Shown here in pieces: positions 8,432 through 16,672 of a stretch of DNA of 64,000 nucleotides. Each line of letters opens with the position of its first letter. Within the stretch, counting starts at the first letter, position 1. The notes below the pieces were generated by a model, which was given only the letters and a program-made list of their open reading frames with translations, was not told where the DNA came from and searched no databases. Both the position numbers and the translations under genes were made by a program. The DNA comes from Achromobacter agilis (GTDB taxonomy: Bacteria; Pseudomonadota; Gammaproteobacteria; Burkholderiales; Burkholderiaceae_B), in assembly GCF_900496965.1 (NCBI RefSeq), contig NZ_UFQB01000007.1:1-64000 (forward strand), read 5' to 3'.

Positions 8432-8454
8432 GACCGGCGCGGAAGCCGCCGGTC
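8432..8454 (-). promoter_or_regulatory. Leader hairpin upstream of the 49-residue gene
   Basis: GACCGGCG (8432-8439) and CGCCGGTC (8447-8454) form a perfect 8-bp stem with a 7-nt loop, 26 nt upstream of the small gene's start. It could be a leader structure or an operator dyad. No partner is known. Confidence 0.3.
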
Positions 8455-8564
8455 TTATAGAGGACCTAGGCGCCATGGTGCGGGGCCTCGCGCGGCGCGT
8501 CCATTTGCTTTACTCAATGGCGGCGATTGAGCGGATGCAAGCCACGGGACGCGGCCCGGCGGCG

Positions 8565-9452
8565 TCAGCGCGCGAAGCGCCGCCGCTGGCCGGTCTGCCG
8601 GACCGCGGACACCAGCGCCTGCGCGGCGGGTTCGGCGGAACGCGCGTAGGCGTAGAAGCGCGCCGGCGGCAGCCCGGGCATGCCCTCGTCCGCGCACAAG
8701 GCCCGCAAGCCGGCGCGCAACTGGCTGCGCGCCACCGGAGCGACGGCGAAGCCCGCCTGCGCGGCCGCCAGGCAGCCCGCCATGCTGGCGCTCTCGAATA
8801 CCGCCCGCCATGCGCGCCCGGCCTGCGCCAGCGCCGCAATCGCCGCTTCACGGTAGACGCAGGGTTCGGGAAACACCGCCAGCGGCACTTGCGGCTCCTG
8901 CCGCCACGGCTTTTCGTCGCCCCATGCCCATACCAGCTCTTCTTCCCAGAGCAGTTCGCCGTCGTCCGGCACACGCGCGCATTGCTTGCCGAACACCACG
9001 TCCAGTTTGCCGCGCGCCTGCTGGCGCAGCAGGTCCGCGGTCACGCCCACCTTCAACTCGATGGACGCGCCGGGATGCGCCCGGTGAAACGCCTGCAGCA
9101 CCTCGGCCAGCCAGGCGCCGGCGAAATCCTCGGAGGAGCCGACACGCAGCCGGCCCTTCAGCCGCGCGCCGCTCAGCCGGGCGCGCGCCTCTTTTTCCAG
9201 CTCGACGATATTGCGCGCATAGGTGTAGAGCGTCTCGCCGGCGGGCGTCAGTTCGAAGCTGCGCGTCGTGCGGTCGAGCAGCGTGGCGCCGGCCGAGGAC
9301 TCCAGCCGCTTAATGTGGCCGCTGACGGCCGAAGGCGTCAAGGCCAGCGCGTCTGCGGCCAATGCGAACCCGCCGCAATCCACAACCTCCAGGAAGGTGC
9401 GCAGCAGTGTCAGGTCCAGGATGGCGCCTGCGGGTTCGTTCGAAACATCCAT
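8565..9452 (-). CDS. LysR-family transcriptional regulator
   Basis: This 295-residue LysR protein has its HTH at about residues 13-72 (LRTFLEVVDCGGFALAADALALTPSAVSGHIKRLE). The effector domain follows from about residue 97 (GRLRVGSSEDFAGAWLAEVL). It is divergent from an epoxide-hydrolase-like gene. The 108-bp gap contains a TGATGAT/ATCATCA dyad, so that enzyme is its likely target. Confidence 0.92.
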   Translation of the reverse strand: MDVSNEPAGAILDLTLLRTFLEVVDCGGFALAADALALTPSAVSGHIKRLESSAGATLLDRTTRSFELTPAGETLYTYARNIVELEKEARARLSGARLKGRLRVGSSEDFAGAWLAEVLQAFHRAHPGASIELKVGVTADLLRQQARGKLDVVFGKQCARVPDDGELLWEEELVWAWGDEKPWRQEPQVPLAVFPEPCVYREAAIAALAQAGRAWRAVFESASMAGCLAAAQAGFAVAPVARSQLRAGLRALCADEGMPGLPPARFYAYARSAEPAAQALVSAVRQTGQRRRFAR

Positions 9453-9477
9453 GGTTACCGCCCGTCTATTAACGATT

Positions 9478-9513
9478 TGATGATAATAACTTTGAATTCT
9501 TCATGAATCATCA
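9478..9513. promoter_or_regulatory. Inverted repeat between LysR and hydrolase genes
   Basis: TGATGAT (9478-9484) and ATCATCA (9507-9513) are perfect inverted arms around an AT-rich 22-bp centre. They lie in the divergent promoter region of a LysR gene and an α/β-hydrolase gene. The placement suits a LysR operator; binding is inferred only. Confidence 0.35.
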
Positions 9514-9560
9514 CAAGCGGCGAGGCTATCTTGGCAACATCCGCCCCTGAAGGAATCCGC

Positions 9561-10463
9561 ATGACATCGCCCCGCCGCTTGCTCGTCCAGACACCCCTGC
9601 TGGAGATCTCCTGCCTGGAATGGAACGCCGGAGGACTGCGCACCGCAGTGCTCGTCCATGGCTGGCCCGACAGCCCCGAATCCTGGAGCCCCGTCGCCGA
9701 ACGCCTGGCGGCCGACGGCTACCGGGTGCTGTGCCCCGCCCTGCGCGGTTTCGGGGCAACCCGCTACCGCCACGCCCACACTCCGCGCAGCGGCGAGCTC
9801 GCCGCGCTGGGACGGGATCTGCTCGACGTCATCGCCGCCCTCTCGCTGCATCGCCCCGTCCTGGTGGGCCACGATTGGGGCGCGCGCGCCACGGCCAATG
9901 CCTGCGGCCTGCAACCCGGCGTAGCGTCGCACCTGGTGCTGCTGTCCGTCGGCTACGGCACCAACGACCCGAACCAGGCCCTGTCGCTGGCCCAGGCGCG
10001 CAACTACTGGTATCACTGGTTCATGGCGACGCCGCGCGGCGCCGACGCGCTGCGGGAGAACCGGCGCGAATTCACCCGCTACATGTGGGATACCTGGTCG
10101 CCGCCCGGCTGGTACGAGGCCGCACAATTCGAGGAAGCCGCGCGCGCCTTCGACAACCCCGACTGGCCGGAGGTCGTGTTGCACTCCTACCGCCACCGCT
10201 GGGGCCTGGCCGAGGGCGACCCGGCATACGCCTCGGACACGGCGCGCCTCGTACCCGCGCCGGTCCTGACGGTGCCTACCCTTGTGCTGCACGGCGGCGC
10301 CGACGCCTGCAACCAGCCCGCCACGTCCGAAGGCAAGGAGGCCTGGTTCAGCGGCGGCTATGAACGGCGGGTGCTGGACCGCGTAGGCCATTTCCCCCAG
10401 CGCGAAGCGCCGCATACCGTGGCGGACGCCATTCTGAAGTTCTGCGGGGCCGCCGGCGCTTGA
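9561..10463 (+). CDS. α/β-hydrolase, epoxide-hydrolase-like
   Basis: This 300-residue α/β-hydrolase has the oxyanion motif HGWPDS at residues 33-38 and an Asp nucleophile in GHDWGA (D105). The cap domain includes WYHWFM, the late acid region is GGADACNQP, and the catalytic His is in GHFPQRE. An Asp nucleophile, rather than Ser, together with HGxP marks the epoxide hydrolase/haloalkane dehalogenase branch; HGxP favours epoxide hydrolase. ATG 9561 follows AAGGA; the upstream TTG at 9531 has no site. It is divergent from a LysR gene. The natural substrate is unknown. Confidence 0.85.
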   Translation: MTSPRRLLVQTPLLEISCLEWNAGGLRTAVLVHGWPDSPESWSPVAERLAADGYRVLCPALRGFGATRYRHAHTPRSGELAALGRDLLDVIAALSLHRPVLVGHDWGARATANACGLQPGVASHLVLLSVGYGTNDPNQALSLAQARNYWYHWFMATPRGADALRENRREFTRYMWDTWSPPGWYEAAQFEEAARAFDNPDWPEVVLHSYRHRWGLAEGDPAYASDTARLVPAPVLTVPTLVLHGGADACNQPATSEGKEAWFSGGYERRVLDRVGHFPQREAPHTVADAILKFCGAAGA

Positions 10464-10478
10464 GCAGCGCGAGCGGCG

Positions 10479-10563
10479 CCCCTGCCTGCGGCCAGGCGGC
10501 CGTAACGGGAATGACGGATAATCCGTCTGTTTCCCGCCACGGCGTTGGCAGGGGTATTTTTTT
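10479..10563 (+). ncRNA. Candidate structured RNA ending in a T-run
   Basis: A three-way-junction fold can be read by eye. The closing stem is CCCCTGCC (10479-10486) with GGCAGGGG (10547-10554). The first arm is CGGCC-AGGC-GGCCG (10489-10502). The second arm is CGGGAA (10506-10511) with TTCCCG (10531-10536), extended by GACGGAT/ATCCGTC (10513-10527). TATTTTTTT follows at 10555-10563. It may be the terminator of the hydrolase gene, a leader/attenuator of the small gene at 10602, or an independent small RNA. No known RNA family was recognised. Confidence 0.5.
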
Positions 10564-10601
10564 GGAGGGCGCGGCGCGCCCGCCCGCATTTGGAGTCAGC
10601 T

Positions 10602-10934
10602 ATGTATCGCGGCATTGAGGCGATCGAACACTTCATGGAATCCATCGGCCTGAACTGGCGCCCCGGCGCGACCGAACGCGCCGAGCTGAAAGTCAGCTAC
10701 CGCATCGGCAATACCCGGCCTCTCGGCATAGACCGCACGCTCGTGGAATTCCACTGCGACCCGAAGCGGGCCAAGGTCTGGGTGCCGGAATTCTCGCGCA
10801 CCAGCTTCCATCAGTGGTTCGAAGTGCCCTACCAGGAATTCGAGTTCACACCCGGCGGCTCGATGCTGAAGATCAAAGCCGCCGCGCGCGGCAACGCCCC
10901 TCCGTACAGCGTGGGCATCAAGCCCCTGGCCTGA
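10602..10934 (+). CDS. Hypothetical protein, 110 residues
   Basis: This is a small soluble protein with no signal peptide or membrane helix. It opens with MYRGIEAIEHFMESIGLNWR and has a β-rich middle (VSYRIGNTRPLGIDRTLVEF, KVWVPEFSRTSFHQWFEVPY) with several aromatic residues. ATG 10602 is preceded by GGAG. It starts 38 nt after the T-run of the structured element at 10479-10563, so its expression could depend on that structure. It converges on the GNAT gene with only 4 nt between stops. I do not recognise the family. Confidence 0.65.
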   Translation: MYRGIEAIEHFMESIGLNWRPGATERAELKVSYRIGNTRPLGIDRTLVEFHCDPKRAKVWVPEFSRTSFHQWFEVPYQEFEFTPGGSMLKIKAAARGNAPPYSVGIKPLA

Positions 10935-10938
10935 GCGC

Positions 10939-11475
10939 TTATAGCTGCTTGTACATGATCGTCGTTCCGTCCAGCCTGCCCGCGTCGCGCGGGTCGCGGC
11001 TGAACCCGGGGATCACGCCCACGGTCCGGTAGCCCATCGACGCATACAGCGGTTCCGCGCTGTCTCCCGTGCGCGTGTCCAGCGTGATCAGGCTGCGCCC
11101 ACGGCGAACCGCCAGGGCCTCGGCCTCTCTCAGCAGGGCGCGCGCGATGCCGCGGCGGCGGAAATCCGGATGCACCAGCAGCTTGCGAACCTCGGCGCGA
11201 TGCGGCTGATTGGGCGGGGTATCGCAGTCCAGCTGCACCGACCCCGCAACCCGCCCGTCCTGCCGCGCCACCCACAGCGCCAGCGTGCCCTCGGCGACGG
11301 CCGGCAGCACCTTGGCGCGCCAGAAGGCCTGCGCATCCTCCGGCGCATACGGCAATACGAAGCTGACGCTGGCGCCGCCTTGCACGCAAGCGTGCAGCAG
11401 GTCGGCCAGGTCCGCCAGCATGGCGCCGGCGGCATCCGCCGACAGAAGTGTCATTTCAAGATTCGATTGCGGCAT
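10939..11475 (-). CDS. GNAT-family N-acetyltransferase
   Basis: This 178-residue acetyltransferase has the acetyl-CoA pyrophosphate loop RRRGIARALLREAE, preceded by the β4 strand VRKLLVHPDF. The C-terminal motif is YASMGYRTVGVIPGF. It is a member of the large GNAT superfamily; the acceptor is unknown. ATG 11475 lies 7 nt after the stop of the XRE-cupin regulator gene, so both are one transcription unit. The pairing suggests the regulator controls this enzyme, perhaps an amine- or antibiotic-modifying acetyltransferase. Confidence 0.9.
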   Translation of the reverse strand: MPQSNLEMTLLSADAAGAMLADLADLLHACVQGGASVSFVLPYAPEDAQAFWRAKVLPAVAEGTLALWVARQDGRVAGSVQLDCDTPPNQPHRAEVRKLLVHPDFRRRGIARALLREAEALAVRRGRSLITLDTRTGDSAEPLYASMGYRTVGVIPGFSRDPRDAGRLDGTTIMYKQL

Positions 11476-11482
11476 GGCAGGC

Positions 11483-12055
11483 TCAGACGATGAAAAGCAG
11501 ATATCGGGCGCCGATGTGCGGCGGGGTGGAAAACGCGCTGGCGCCGAACAGCTGGTAGCGCAGGCAGTCGCCGGGGCCCAGGCGATACGCCTGGCCGTCG
11601 ACGGCAATGTCCAATTCACCTTCCAGCATCAATAGATGATGCTCCAGGCCCGGCCGCGGCGAACGTTCATAGGCGATGCGCGCGCCGGCGTCCAGCTCGC
11701 AGGCCAGCGCCTCGCCCGCCAGCTGCTGCGTGGGCGGCGACACCGAGCGGCGGCGAAAGCCCGCGCTCTCGTCCACCCACACGGCCTGCGCCTGCTGGGG
11801 CACCAGCGGCACGAAATCGTCCTCGACCATAAGCATCAGCCGCGACATGGTCATGCCGTAGGCGGCGCAGAGTTTGCCGAGCACGCCGGCGGTGGCGCTG
11901 ACTTCGGCGTTCTCCAGCCGGGACAGCGTGGCGCGGCTGACGCCCGCCCGGCCGGCGAGTTCATCCAGCGGCCAGCCGCGCTCCTGGCGCAGCGCCTTGA
12001 GCCGGTCGGCAATGCGCCGGTCCAGGCCGGCGTCGGACGCGATAGAATTTTCCAT
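11483..12055 (-). CDS. XRE-family regulator with C-terminal cupin domain
   Basis: This 190-residue protein has an N-terminal lambda-repressor-type HTH at about residues 14-70 (LDELAGRAGVSRATLSRLENAEVSATAGVLGKLCAAY). The C-terminal small cupin is at about 115-185 (HHLLMLEGELDIAVDGQAYRLGPGDCLRYQ). The cupin senses a small ligand in this architecture (SutR/PuuR type), often controlling amine or sulfur metabolism. It is the first gene of a two-gene unit with the GNAT acetyltransferase. Confidence 0.9.
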   Translation of the reverse strand: MENSIASDAGLDRRIADRLKALRQERGWPLDELAGRAGVSRATLSRLENAEVSATAGVLGKLCAAYGMTMSRLMLMVEDDFVPLVPQQAQAVWVDESAGFRRRSVSPPTQQLAGEALACELDAGARIAYERSPRPGLEHHLLMLEGELDIAVDGQAYRLGPGDCLRYQLFGASAFSTPPHIGARYLLFIV

Positions 12056-12135
12056 ATCCGGGAATTTCTCTCAAATACGGAAATCCGTCAAGCACCGGCC
12101 GCGGCCCTCACCGCGATTTCGGCACAATACGGGTC

Positions 12136-13680
12136 ATGCACTTGGCCAAACCCCTCATCATGACCGCCCTCACCCTGAGCTTCCTGAGCGGCTGCGGCTT
12201 GCCTCCCCTGGACAAACGCAGCGAGTCCCGCGCCCTGACGCCCGAGGCGTCGCAAGACACCCCGTTGGGCCGGGCGATCGCGCCCATGGCGGCTTCCCAC
12301 CCCGGCAAGTCCGGCATCCATCCGCTGCCCGACGCGTACGACGCATTCGCCGCGCGCATGATGCTGGCGCGGGCGGCCGAGCGCAGCCTGGACGTGCAGT
12401 ACTACATCTGGCACAACGACATGACGGGCACCATGCTGCTGGAGGCCCTGCACGACGCGGCCGACCGCGGCGTGCGCGTGCGGCTGCTGCTTGACGACAA
12501 CGGCACCTCCGGGCTGGACAGCGAGCTCTCCGCGCTGGACGCGCACCCGAACATCGAGGTGCGGCTGTACAACCCCTTCGTGCTGCGCTGGCCCAAGATG
12601 CTGGGCTACGTGACGGACTTCAGCCGCCTGAACCGCCGCATGCACAACAAGTCGTTCACCGCCGACAACCAGGCCACCATTGTCGGCGGCCGCAATATCG
12701 GCGACGAGTACTTCGGGGCGGCCAGCGGCGTGCTCTTCACGGATCTGGATGTGCTGGCCATCGGCGCCGCGGTCAATGACGTATCCATGGATTTCGACCG
12801 GTACTGGGCCAGCGACTCCGCCTACCCCGTGGACCGTTTGCTGAAGAAACCCGAGCCCGGCAGGCTGGACGAACTGGAGCAGACCGCCTTGCGGGTCGAA
12901 CAGTCCCCCGAAGCCGCGGCCTATGCCGAAGCCATGCGCAAGCTGCCCTTCATCAAGCAGCTGCTGCAAGGCGAACTGACGCTGGAATGGGCCGACACGC
13001 GCATGGTGAGCGACGATCCGCGCAAGACCCTGGGCACCGCGCCGCCCGAGGCGATGCTGCCGCACCAGCTGTACGAAATCGTGGGCACGCCCGCGACCAA
13101 CCTAGAACTGGTCTCGCCCTATTTCGTGCCCACGGCCAGCGGCACCCAGGCGTTCGCGCAAATGGCGCAAAGCGGTGTCAAGGTCAAGGTGCTGACCAAC
13201 GCGCTGGAAGCGACGGACGTGGCGGTGGTGCATTCCGGCTACGCGAAGCGCCGCAAGGATCTCCTGGCGAACGGCGTGGAGCTGTTCGAAATGAAGCGCA
13301 TATCGACGGGCGTGGAACGCCACAAAAGCATGGGGCCCTTCGGCAGTTCCGGCTCCAGCCTGCACGCCAAGACCTTCGCCGTCGATGGCAAGCGGGTCTT
13401 TGTGGGCTCGTTCAACTTCGATCCGCGCTCGGCCAGGCTGAATACCGAGCTGGGGTTCGTCATCAACAGCCCCACGCTGGCGGGCCGCATCGCCGAGTCT
13501 TTCGAACGCGATCTTCCCTCCGCCGCCTACCGCGTCAGCCTGGACGGCCAGGGCAAGCTCTACTGGCAGGAACAGCGTGGCGGCCAGACCATCCGCCACG
13601 ATACCGAGCCGGGCACCACGCTGTGGCAGCGCATCTCGGTATGGTTTGTGTCGCTGCTGCCGCTGGAGCCGCTGTTATAG
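12136..13680 (+). CDS. Phospholipase D-family lipoprotein (ClsC/YmdC-like)
   Basis: This 514-residue protein has a signal ending in lipobox LSGC (residues 17-20), so it is probably envelope-anchored. Two HKD catalytic motifs are present: MHNKSFTADNQ (His170, followed by GGRNIGDEY) and LHAKTFAVDGK (His410, followed by GSFNFDPRS). This is the arrangement of cardiolipin synthases and related transphosphatidylases. The long N-terminal part with VQYYIWHNDMTG resembles the ClsC/YmdC group. The product would be cardiolipin or another phosphatidyl transfer product. AlkB follows after 10 nt, so co-transcription is likely. ATG 12160 is an alternative start but would shorten the signal. Confidence 0.88.
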   Translation: MHLAKPLIMTALTLSFLSGCGLPPLDKRSESRALTPEASQDTPLGRAIAPMAASHPGKSGIHPLPDAYDAFAARMMLARAAERSLDVQYYIWHNDMTGTMLLEALHDAADRGVRVRLLLDDNGTSGLDSELSALDAHPNIEVRLYNPFVLRWPKMLGYVTDFSRLNRRMHNKSFTADNQATIVGGRNIGDEYFGAASGVLFTDLDVLAIGAAVNDVSMDFDRYWASDSAYPVDRLLKKPEPGRLDELEQTALRVEQSPEAAAYAEAMRKLPFIKQLLQGELTLEWADTRMVSDDPRKTLGTAPPEAMLPHQLYEIVGTPATNLELVSPYFVPTASGTQAFAQMAQSGVKVKVLTNALEATDVAVVHSGYAKRRKDLLANGVELFEMKRISTGVERHKSMGPFGSSGSSLHAKTFAVDGKRVFVGSFNFDPRSARLNTELGFVINSPTLAGRIAESFERDLPSAAYRVSLDGQGKLYWQEQRGGQTIRHDTEPGTTLWQRISVWFVSLLPLEPLL

Positions 13681-13690
13681 GCGTCCGGAC

Positions 13691-14350
13691 ATGGCTTCGA
13701 ACCTGGATCTTTTCGGCGACGACACGCCCGCGCAAGACGGACGCGTCATGCTAGGCCCGCAGGCCATGGTGCTGCGCGGTTATGCCCTGCCGCAGGTCGA
13801 TGCGCTGCTCGCCGGCGTGGACGCCGTAACGGCCCGGGCGCCCTTCCGGCACATGGAAACGCCCGGCGGCTACACCATGTCGGTGGCGCTGACCAACTGC
13901 GGCGCCCTGGGCTGGACGAGCGACGCCCACGGCTACCGCTACACCCGCCAGGATCCGCTGTCGGGCCAGCCCTGGCCCGGCATGCCCGAGGCGTTCCTCC
14001 GGCTGGCTCAGGCCGCAGCGGCCGAAGCCGGCTTTCCCGGCTTCGCGCCGGACGCCTGCCTGGTGAACCGGTACGAACCGGGGTCGCGCCTGTCGCTGCA
14101 CCAGGACAGGAACGAACGCGACTACGGCGCGCCCATCGTGTCGGTATCGCTGGGCATGCCCGCGGTCTTTCTGTTCGGCGGCGACGCGCGCGCAGACAAG
14201 GCATCTCGCACGCCGCTGTTCCATGGCGACGTGGTCGTCTGGGGCGGCGTCGACCGGTTGCGCTATCACGGCGTAATGCCCATGAAGGATCTGCCCCATC
14301 CCCGGCTCGGCAGCGTCCGCATCAACTTCACCATCCGCAAGGCGAGCTGA
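13691..14350 (+). CDS. alkB: DNA oxidative demethylase AlkB
   Basis: This 219-residue Fe(II)/2-oxoglutarate dioxygenase repairs N1-methyladenine and N3-methylcytosine in DNA. The active-site signature is clear: NRYEPGSRLSLHQDRNE holds the HxD iron ligands, RYHGV has the distal His, and SVRINFTIR ends with the 2-oxoglutarate-binding Arg. Length and motif spacing match E. coli AlkB. It sits 10 nt downstream of the phospholipase D-type gene. No Ada gene is visible in the window. Confidence 0.95.
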   Translation: MASNLDLFGDDTPAQDGRVMLGPQAMVLRGYALPQVDALLAGVDAVTARAPFRHMETPGGYTMSVALTNCGALGWTSDAHGYRYTRQDPLSGQPWPGMPEAFLRLAQAAAAEAGFPGFAPDACLVNRYEPGSRLSLHQDRNERDYGAPIVSVSLGMPAVFLFGGDARADKASRTPLFHGDVVVWGGVDRLRYHGVMPMKDLPHPRLGSVRINFTIRKAS

Positions 14351-14438
14351 CCGCCCCGCATGCGGGTTCTCCACGTCTGGCCGGCCCGACCCGGCGGCTC
14401 TACGATGGCGCACCCCTGTCCCCGCGCCCCGGAACCCC

Positions 14439-15434
14439 ATGCGTACACGCTCCATCCTGGCCTTGCTGTGCTCCCTGATCCAGGCGCCCGCCGGGTCCGC
14501 CGAGCCGCCCCCGTCCCTGATCGAAAACTCGCTGGGCATGGCCTTCGTGCGCATCCCCGCCGGCACCTTCCTGATGGGCAGCGATGAAACGCCCGAAGCG
14601 CTGGCGCGCGCCTATCCCCTGTATCCCCCGGAGCGCTACGCCCAGCTGTCCGACGAGGCCCCCGTGCATGCGGTGCGCATCACGCGCGCGTTCTACCTGG
14701 AACGCACAGAAGTCACCGTGGGGCAGTTTCGCCGCTTCATCGAAGCGTCCGGCTACGTTCCCGAATCCGAAGCCGACGGAACGGGGGGCTACGGCTACAA
14801 CCCGCTGTACGACGCCGACAAATCCGCAAGCGGCGACGCCTTCGAGGGGCGCGATCGCCGCTACTCCTGGCGCAACCCCGGCTTCGCACAGGGCGACGAC
14901 CATCCCGTCGTGAACATCAGCTGGAACGACGCCACGGCGCTGGCGCGCTGGCTGACGCAGCAGGAAGGCAAGGTCTACCGCCTGCCCACCGAGGCCGAAT
15001 GGGAATACGCCTGCCGCGCCGGCGCGCGCACGCGCTACCAGAACGGCGACGATCCCGCGGCCATGCCCGACGCCGGCAACGGTTTCGACGCGCAGGCCGG
15101 GCCGTACTGGCCCAAGTGGGCCGCATTCGCGTCGGCCCGCGGCGACGGCCATGCGTTCACCGCCCCGGTCGCCAGCTACGCGCCCAACGCCTTCGGCCTG
15201 TACGACATGCATGGCAACGCGTGGGAATGGGTGTCGGACTGGTATGGCGAGGACTATTACGCGCATTCGCCCCCGGACGACCCGCAGGGCCCCGCCAGCG
15301 GCAACGTGCGCGTGCGGCGGGGCGGCTCCTGGCACACTTGGGCGCTCTACACGCGCGCCTCGTTCCGCAACTGGAATACGCAGGAAACGCGCTACCCGCT
15401 GGTAGGCCTGCGGCTGCTGCGGGAGGCCGATTGA
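14439..15434 (+). CDS. SUMF1/FGE-fold secreted protein without the catalytic cysteine pair
   Basis: This 331-residue protein has a signal peptide (about residues 1-20) and one formylglycine-generating-enzyme-fold domain. Motifs are FVRIPAGTFLMGSDE, FYLERTEVTVGQF, YRLPTEAEWEYACRAG, DMHGNAWEWVSDWYG and VRRGGSWHTW. The family's final GFRC is here VGLRLL, and only one Cys remains (in EYACRAG). The sulfatase-activating chemistry is therefore unlikely. It could be a non-catalytic binding fold or a related envelope enzyme. No sulfatase gene is nearby. A TTGACA at 15431-15436 overlaps its stop and might serve the next gene, though no well-spaced -10 follows. Confidence 0.85.
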   Translation: MRTRSILALLCSLIQAPAGSAEPPPSLIENSLGMAFVRIPAGTFLMGSDETPEALARAYPLYPPERYAQLSDEAPVHAVRITRAFYLERTEVTVGQFRRFIEASGYVPESEADGTGGYGYNPLYDADKSASGDAFEGRDRRYSWRNPGFAQGDDHPVVNISWNDATALARWLTQQEGKVYRLPTEAEWEYACRAGARTRYQNGDDPAAMPDAGNGFDAQAGPYWPKWAAFASARGDGHAFTAPVASYAPNAFGLYDMHGNAWEWVSDWYGEDYYAHSPPDDPQGPASGNVRVRRGGSWHTWALYTRASFRNWNTQETRYPLVGLRLLREAD

Positions 15435-15496
15435 CAAAGCGCCGCCGTCTTACGGGTTAGCATAGCCGCAAGCTCAACCTCAAAGAGAATCCTGAC

Positions 15497-15883
15497 ATGC
15501 ATTCGCTGGGCCGTCTCGTCCTGCTCGTGAACGACTACGACACCGCCATCGCCTTCTACCGCGACAAACTGGAGATGGAGGTCTACGCGGATCTGCCCGT
15601 GGGCCAGCAGCGCTACGTGCACCTGCGGCTGCCCGAGCAGCCTTCGATGGGCGTATGGCTGTTGCAGGCGCTGACCCAGGCGCAGCGCGACCGTGTCGGC
15701 GACCAGACCGGCGGCCAGCCGGTGGGCGTCTTCTATACCGACGACGTCGTACGCGACCACGCCCGCTTTGCTGCCCGTGGCGTGCGCTTCACCAAGGAGC
15801 CGGTCCATGAGGCCAGCGCCGTATACGCCCATTTCATCGACCTGTACGGCAATGAATTCGTACTGGTCCAGATGAAGCAGTGA
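15497..15883 (+). CDS. VOC-family (glyoxalase-like) protein
   Basis: This 128-residue single-domain vicinal-oxygen-chelate protein has the βαβββ start LGRLVLLVNDYDTAIAFYRDKLEMEVYAD and ends with AHFIDLYGNEFVLVQ, whose Glu is a typical metal ligand. These proteins form dimers acting as dioxygenases, glyoxalases or resistance proteins. The SDR gene starts 26 nt downstream on the same strand, so a two-step pathway is possible. The substrate is unknown. Confidence 0.88.
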   Translation: MHSLGRLVLLVNDYDTAIAFYRDKLEMEVYADLPVGQQRYVHLRLPEQPSMGVWLLQALTQAQRDRVGDQTGGQPVGVFYTDDVVRDHARFAARGVRFTKEPVHEASAVYAHFIDLYGNEFVLVQMKQ

Positions 15884-15909
15884 GCGGGAAGCCCCGCCAG
15901 GAGACAACC

Positions 15910-16656
15910 ATGTCCAAAGTCATGCTGGTCACGGGAGGCAGCCGCGGCATCGGCGCCGCCGTCGCCAGGCTGGCCGCCCGGCGCGGCTACGCAGTGGGCG
16001 TCAACTACCATGCCCGGGCCGACGCCGCGCAGGCAGTGGTGGAAGAAATCCGCCAGGCCGGCGGCCGCGCCGTCGCCCTGCAGGCCGACGTCTCGCAGGA
16101 AGATCAGGTGGTGCGCATGTTCCGCGCACTGGACGACGAGCTGGGGCGCATCGACGCGCTGGTGAACAACGCGGGCATCCTGGAACAGCAGATGCGCGTT
16201 GACGGCATGAGCGCCGAGCGCCTGCTGCGGGTGCTGTCCACCAACGTCGTCGGCTCGTTCCTGTGCGCCCGCGAAGCCGTGCGCCGGATGTCGACGCGCC
16301 ATGGCGGCCAGGGCGGCGCCATCGTCAACGTTTCGTCCGCCGCGGCCCGCCTGGGTTCGCCCAACGAATACGTGGACTACGCCGCCTCCAAGGGCGCGAT
16401 GGACACGATGACCATCGGCCTGTCCAAGGAAGTGGCGCCGGAAGGCATACGCGTCAATGGCGTGCGCCCCGGCACCATCTATACCGACATGCACGCCAGC
16501 GGCGGCGAACCGGGCCGCGTGGACCGCCTGAAGAGCGTGATACCGCTGCGCCGGGGCGGCACCGTGGAAGAAGTCGCGGGCGCGGTGATGTGGCTGTTCT
16601 CGGACGAAGCCGGCTACACCAGCGGGTCGTTCATCGACGTGTCCGGCGGCAACTGA
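15910..16656 (+). CDS. Short-chain dehydrogenase/reductase (glucose-dehydrogenase/FabG-like)
   Basis: This 248-residue SDR has TGGSRGIG at residues 9-16, NNAG near 89, the Ser in NVSSAAA, and the YAASK catalytic pair. It ends with YTSGSFIDVSGGN, the typical C-terminus of FabG-like SDRs. ATG 15910 follows CAGGAGACAACC. It is probably co-transcribed with the VOC gene. The enzyme is expected to be active, in contrast to the SDR at 17344. Confidence 0.92.
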   Translation: MSKVMLVTGGSRGIGAAVARLAARRGYAVGVNYHARADAAQAVVEEIRQAGGRAVALQADVSQEDQVVRMFRALDDELGRIDALVNNAGILEQQMRVDGMSAERLLRVLSTNVVGSFLCAREAVRRMSTRHGGQGGAIVNVSSAAARLGSPNEYVDYAASKGAMDTMTIGLSKEVAPEGIRVNGVRPGTIYTDMHASGGEPGRVDRLKSVIPLRRGGTVEEVAGAVMWLFSDEAGYTSGSFIDVSGGN

Positions 16657-16672
16657 GGCCGCCTCGTCCGGG

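Noticed and set aside
14439-15434. True formylglycine-generating enzyme
   Set aside because: The active-site cysteines are missing and there is no sulfatase gene nearby.
15431-15463. Promoter TTGACA-TAGCAT before the VOC gene
   Set aside because: The -35-like box overlaps the stop of the previous gene, and the spacing to TAGCAT is 21 bp, too long for a good promoter.
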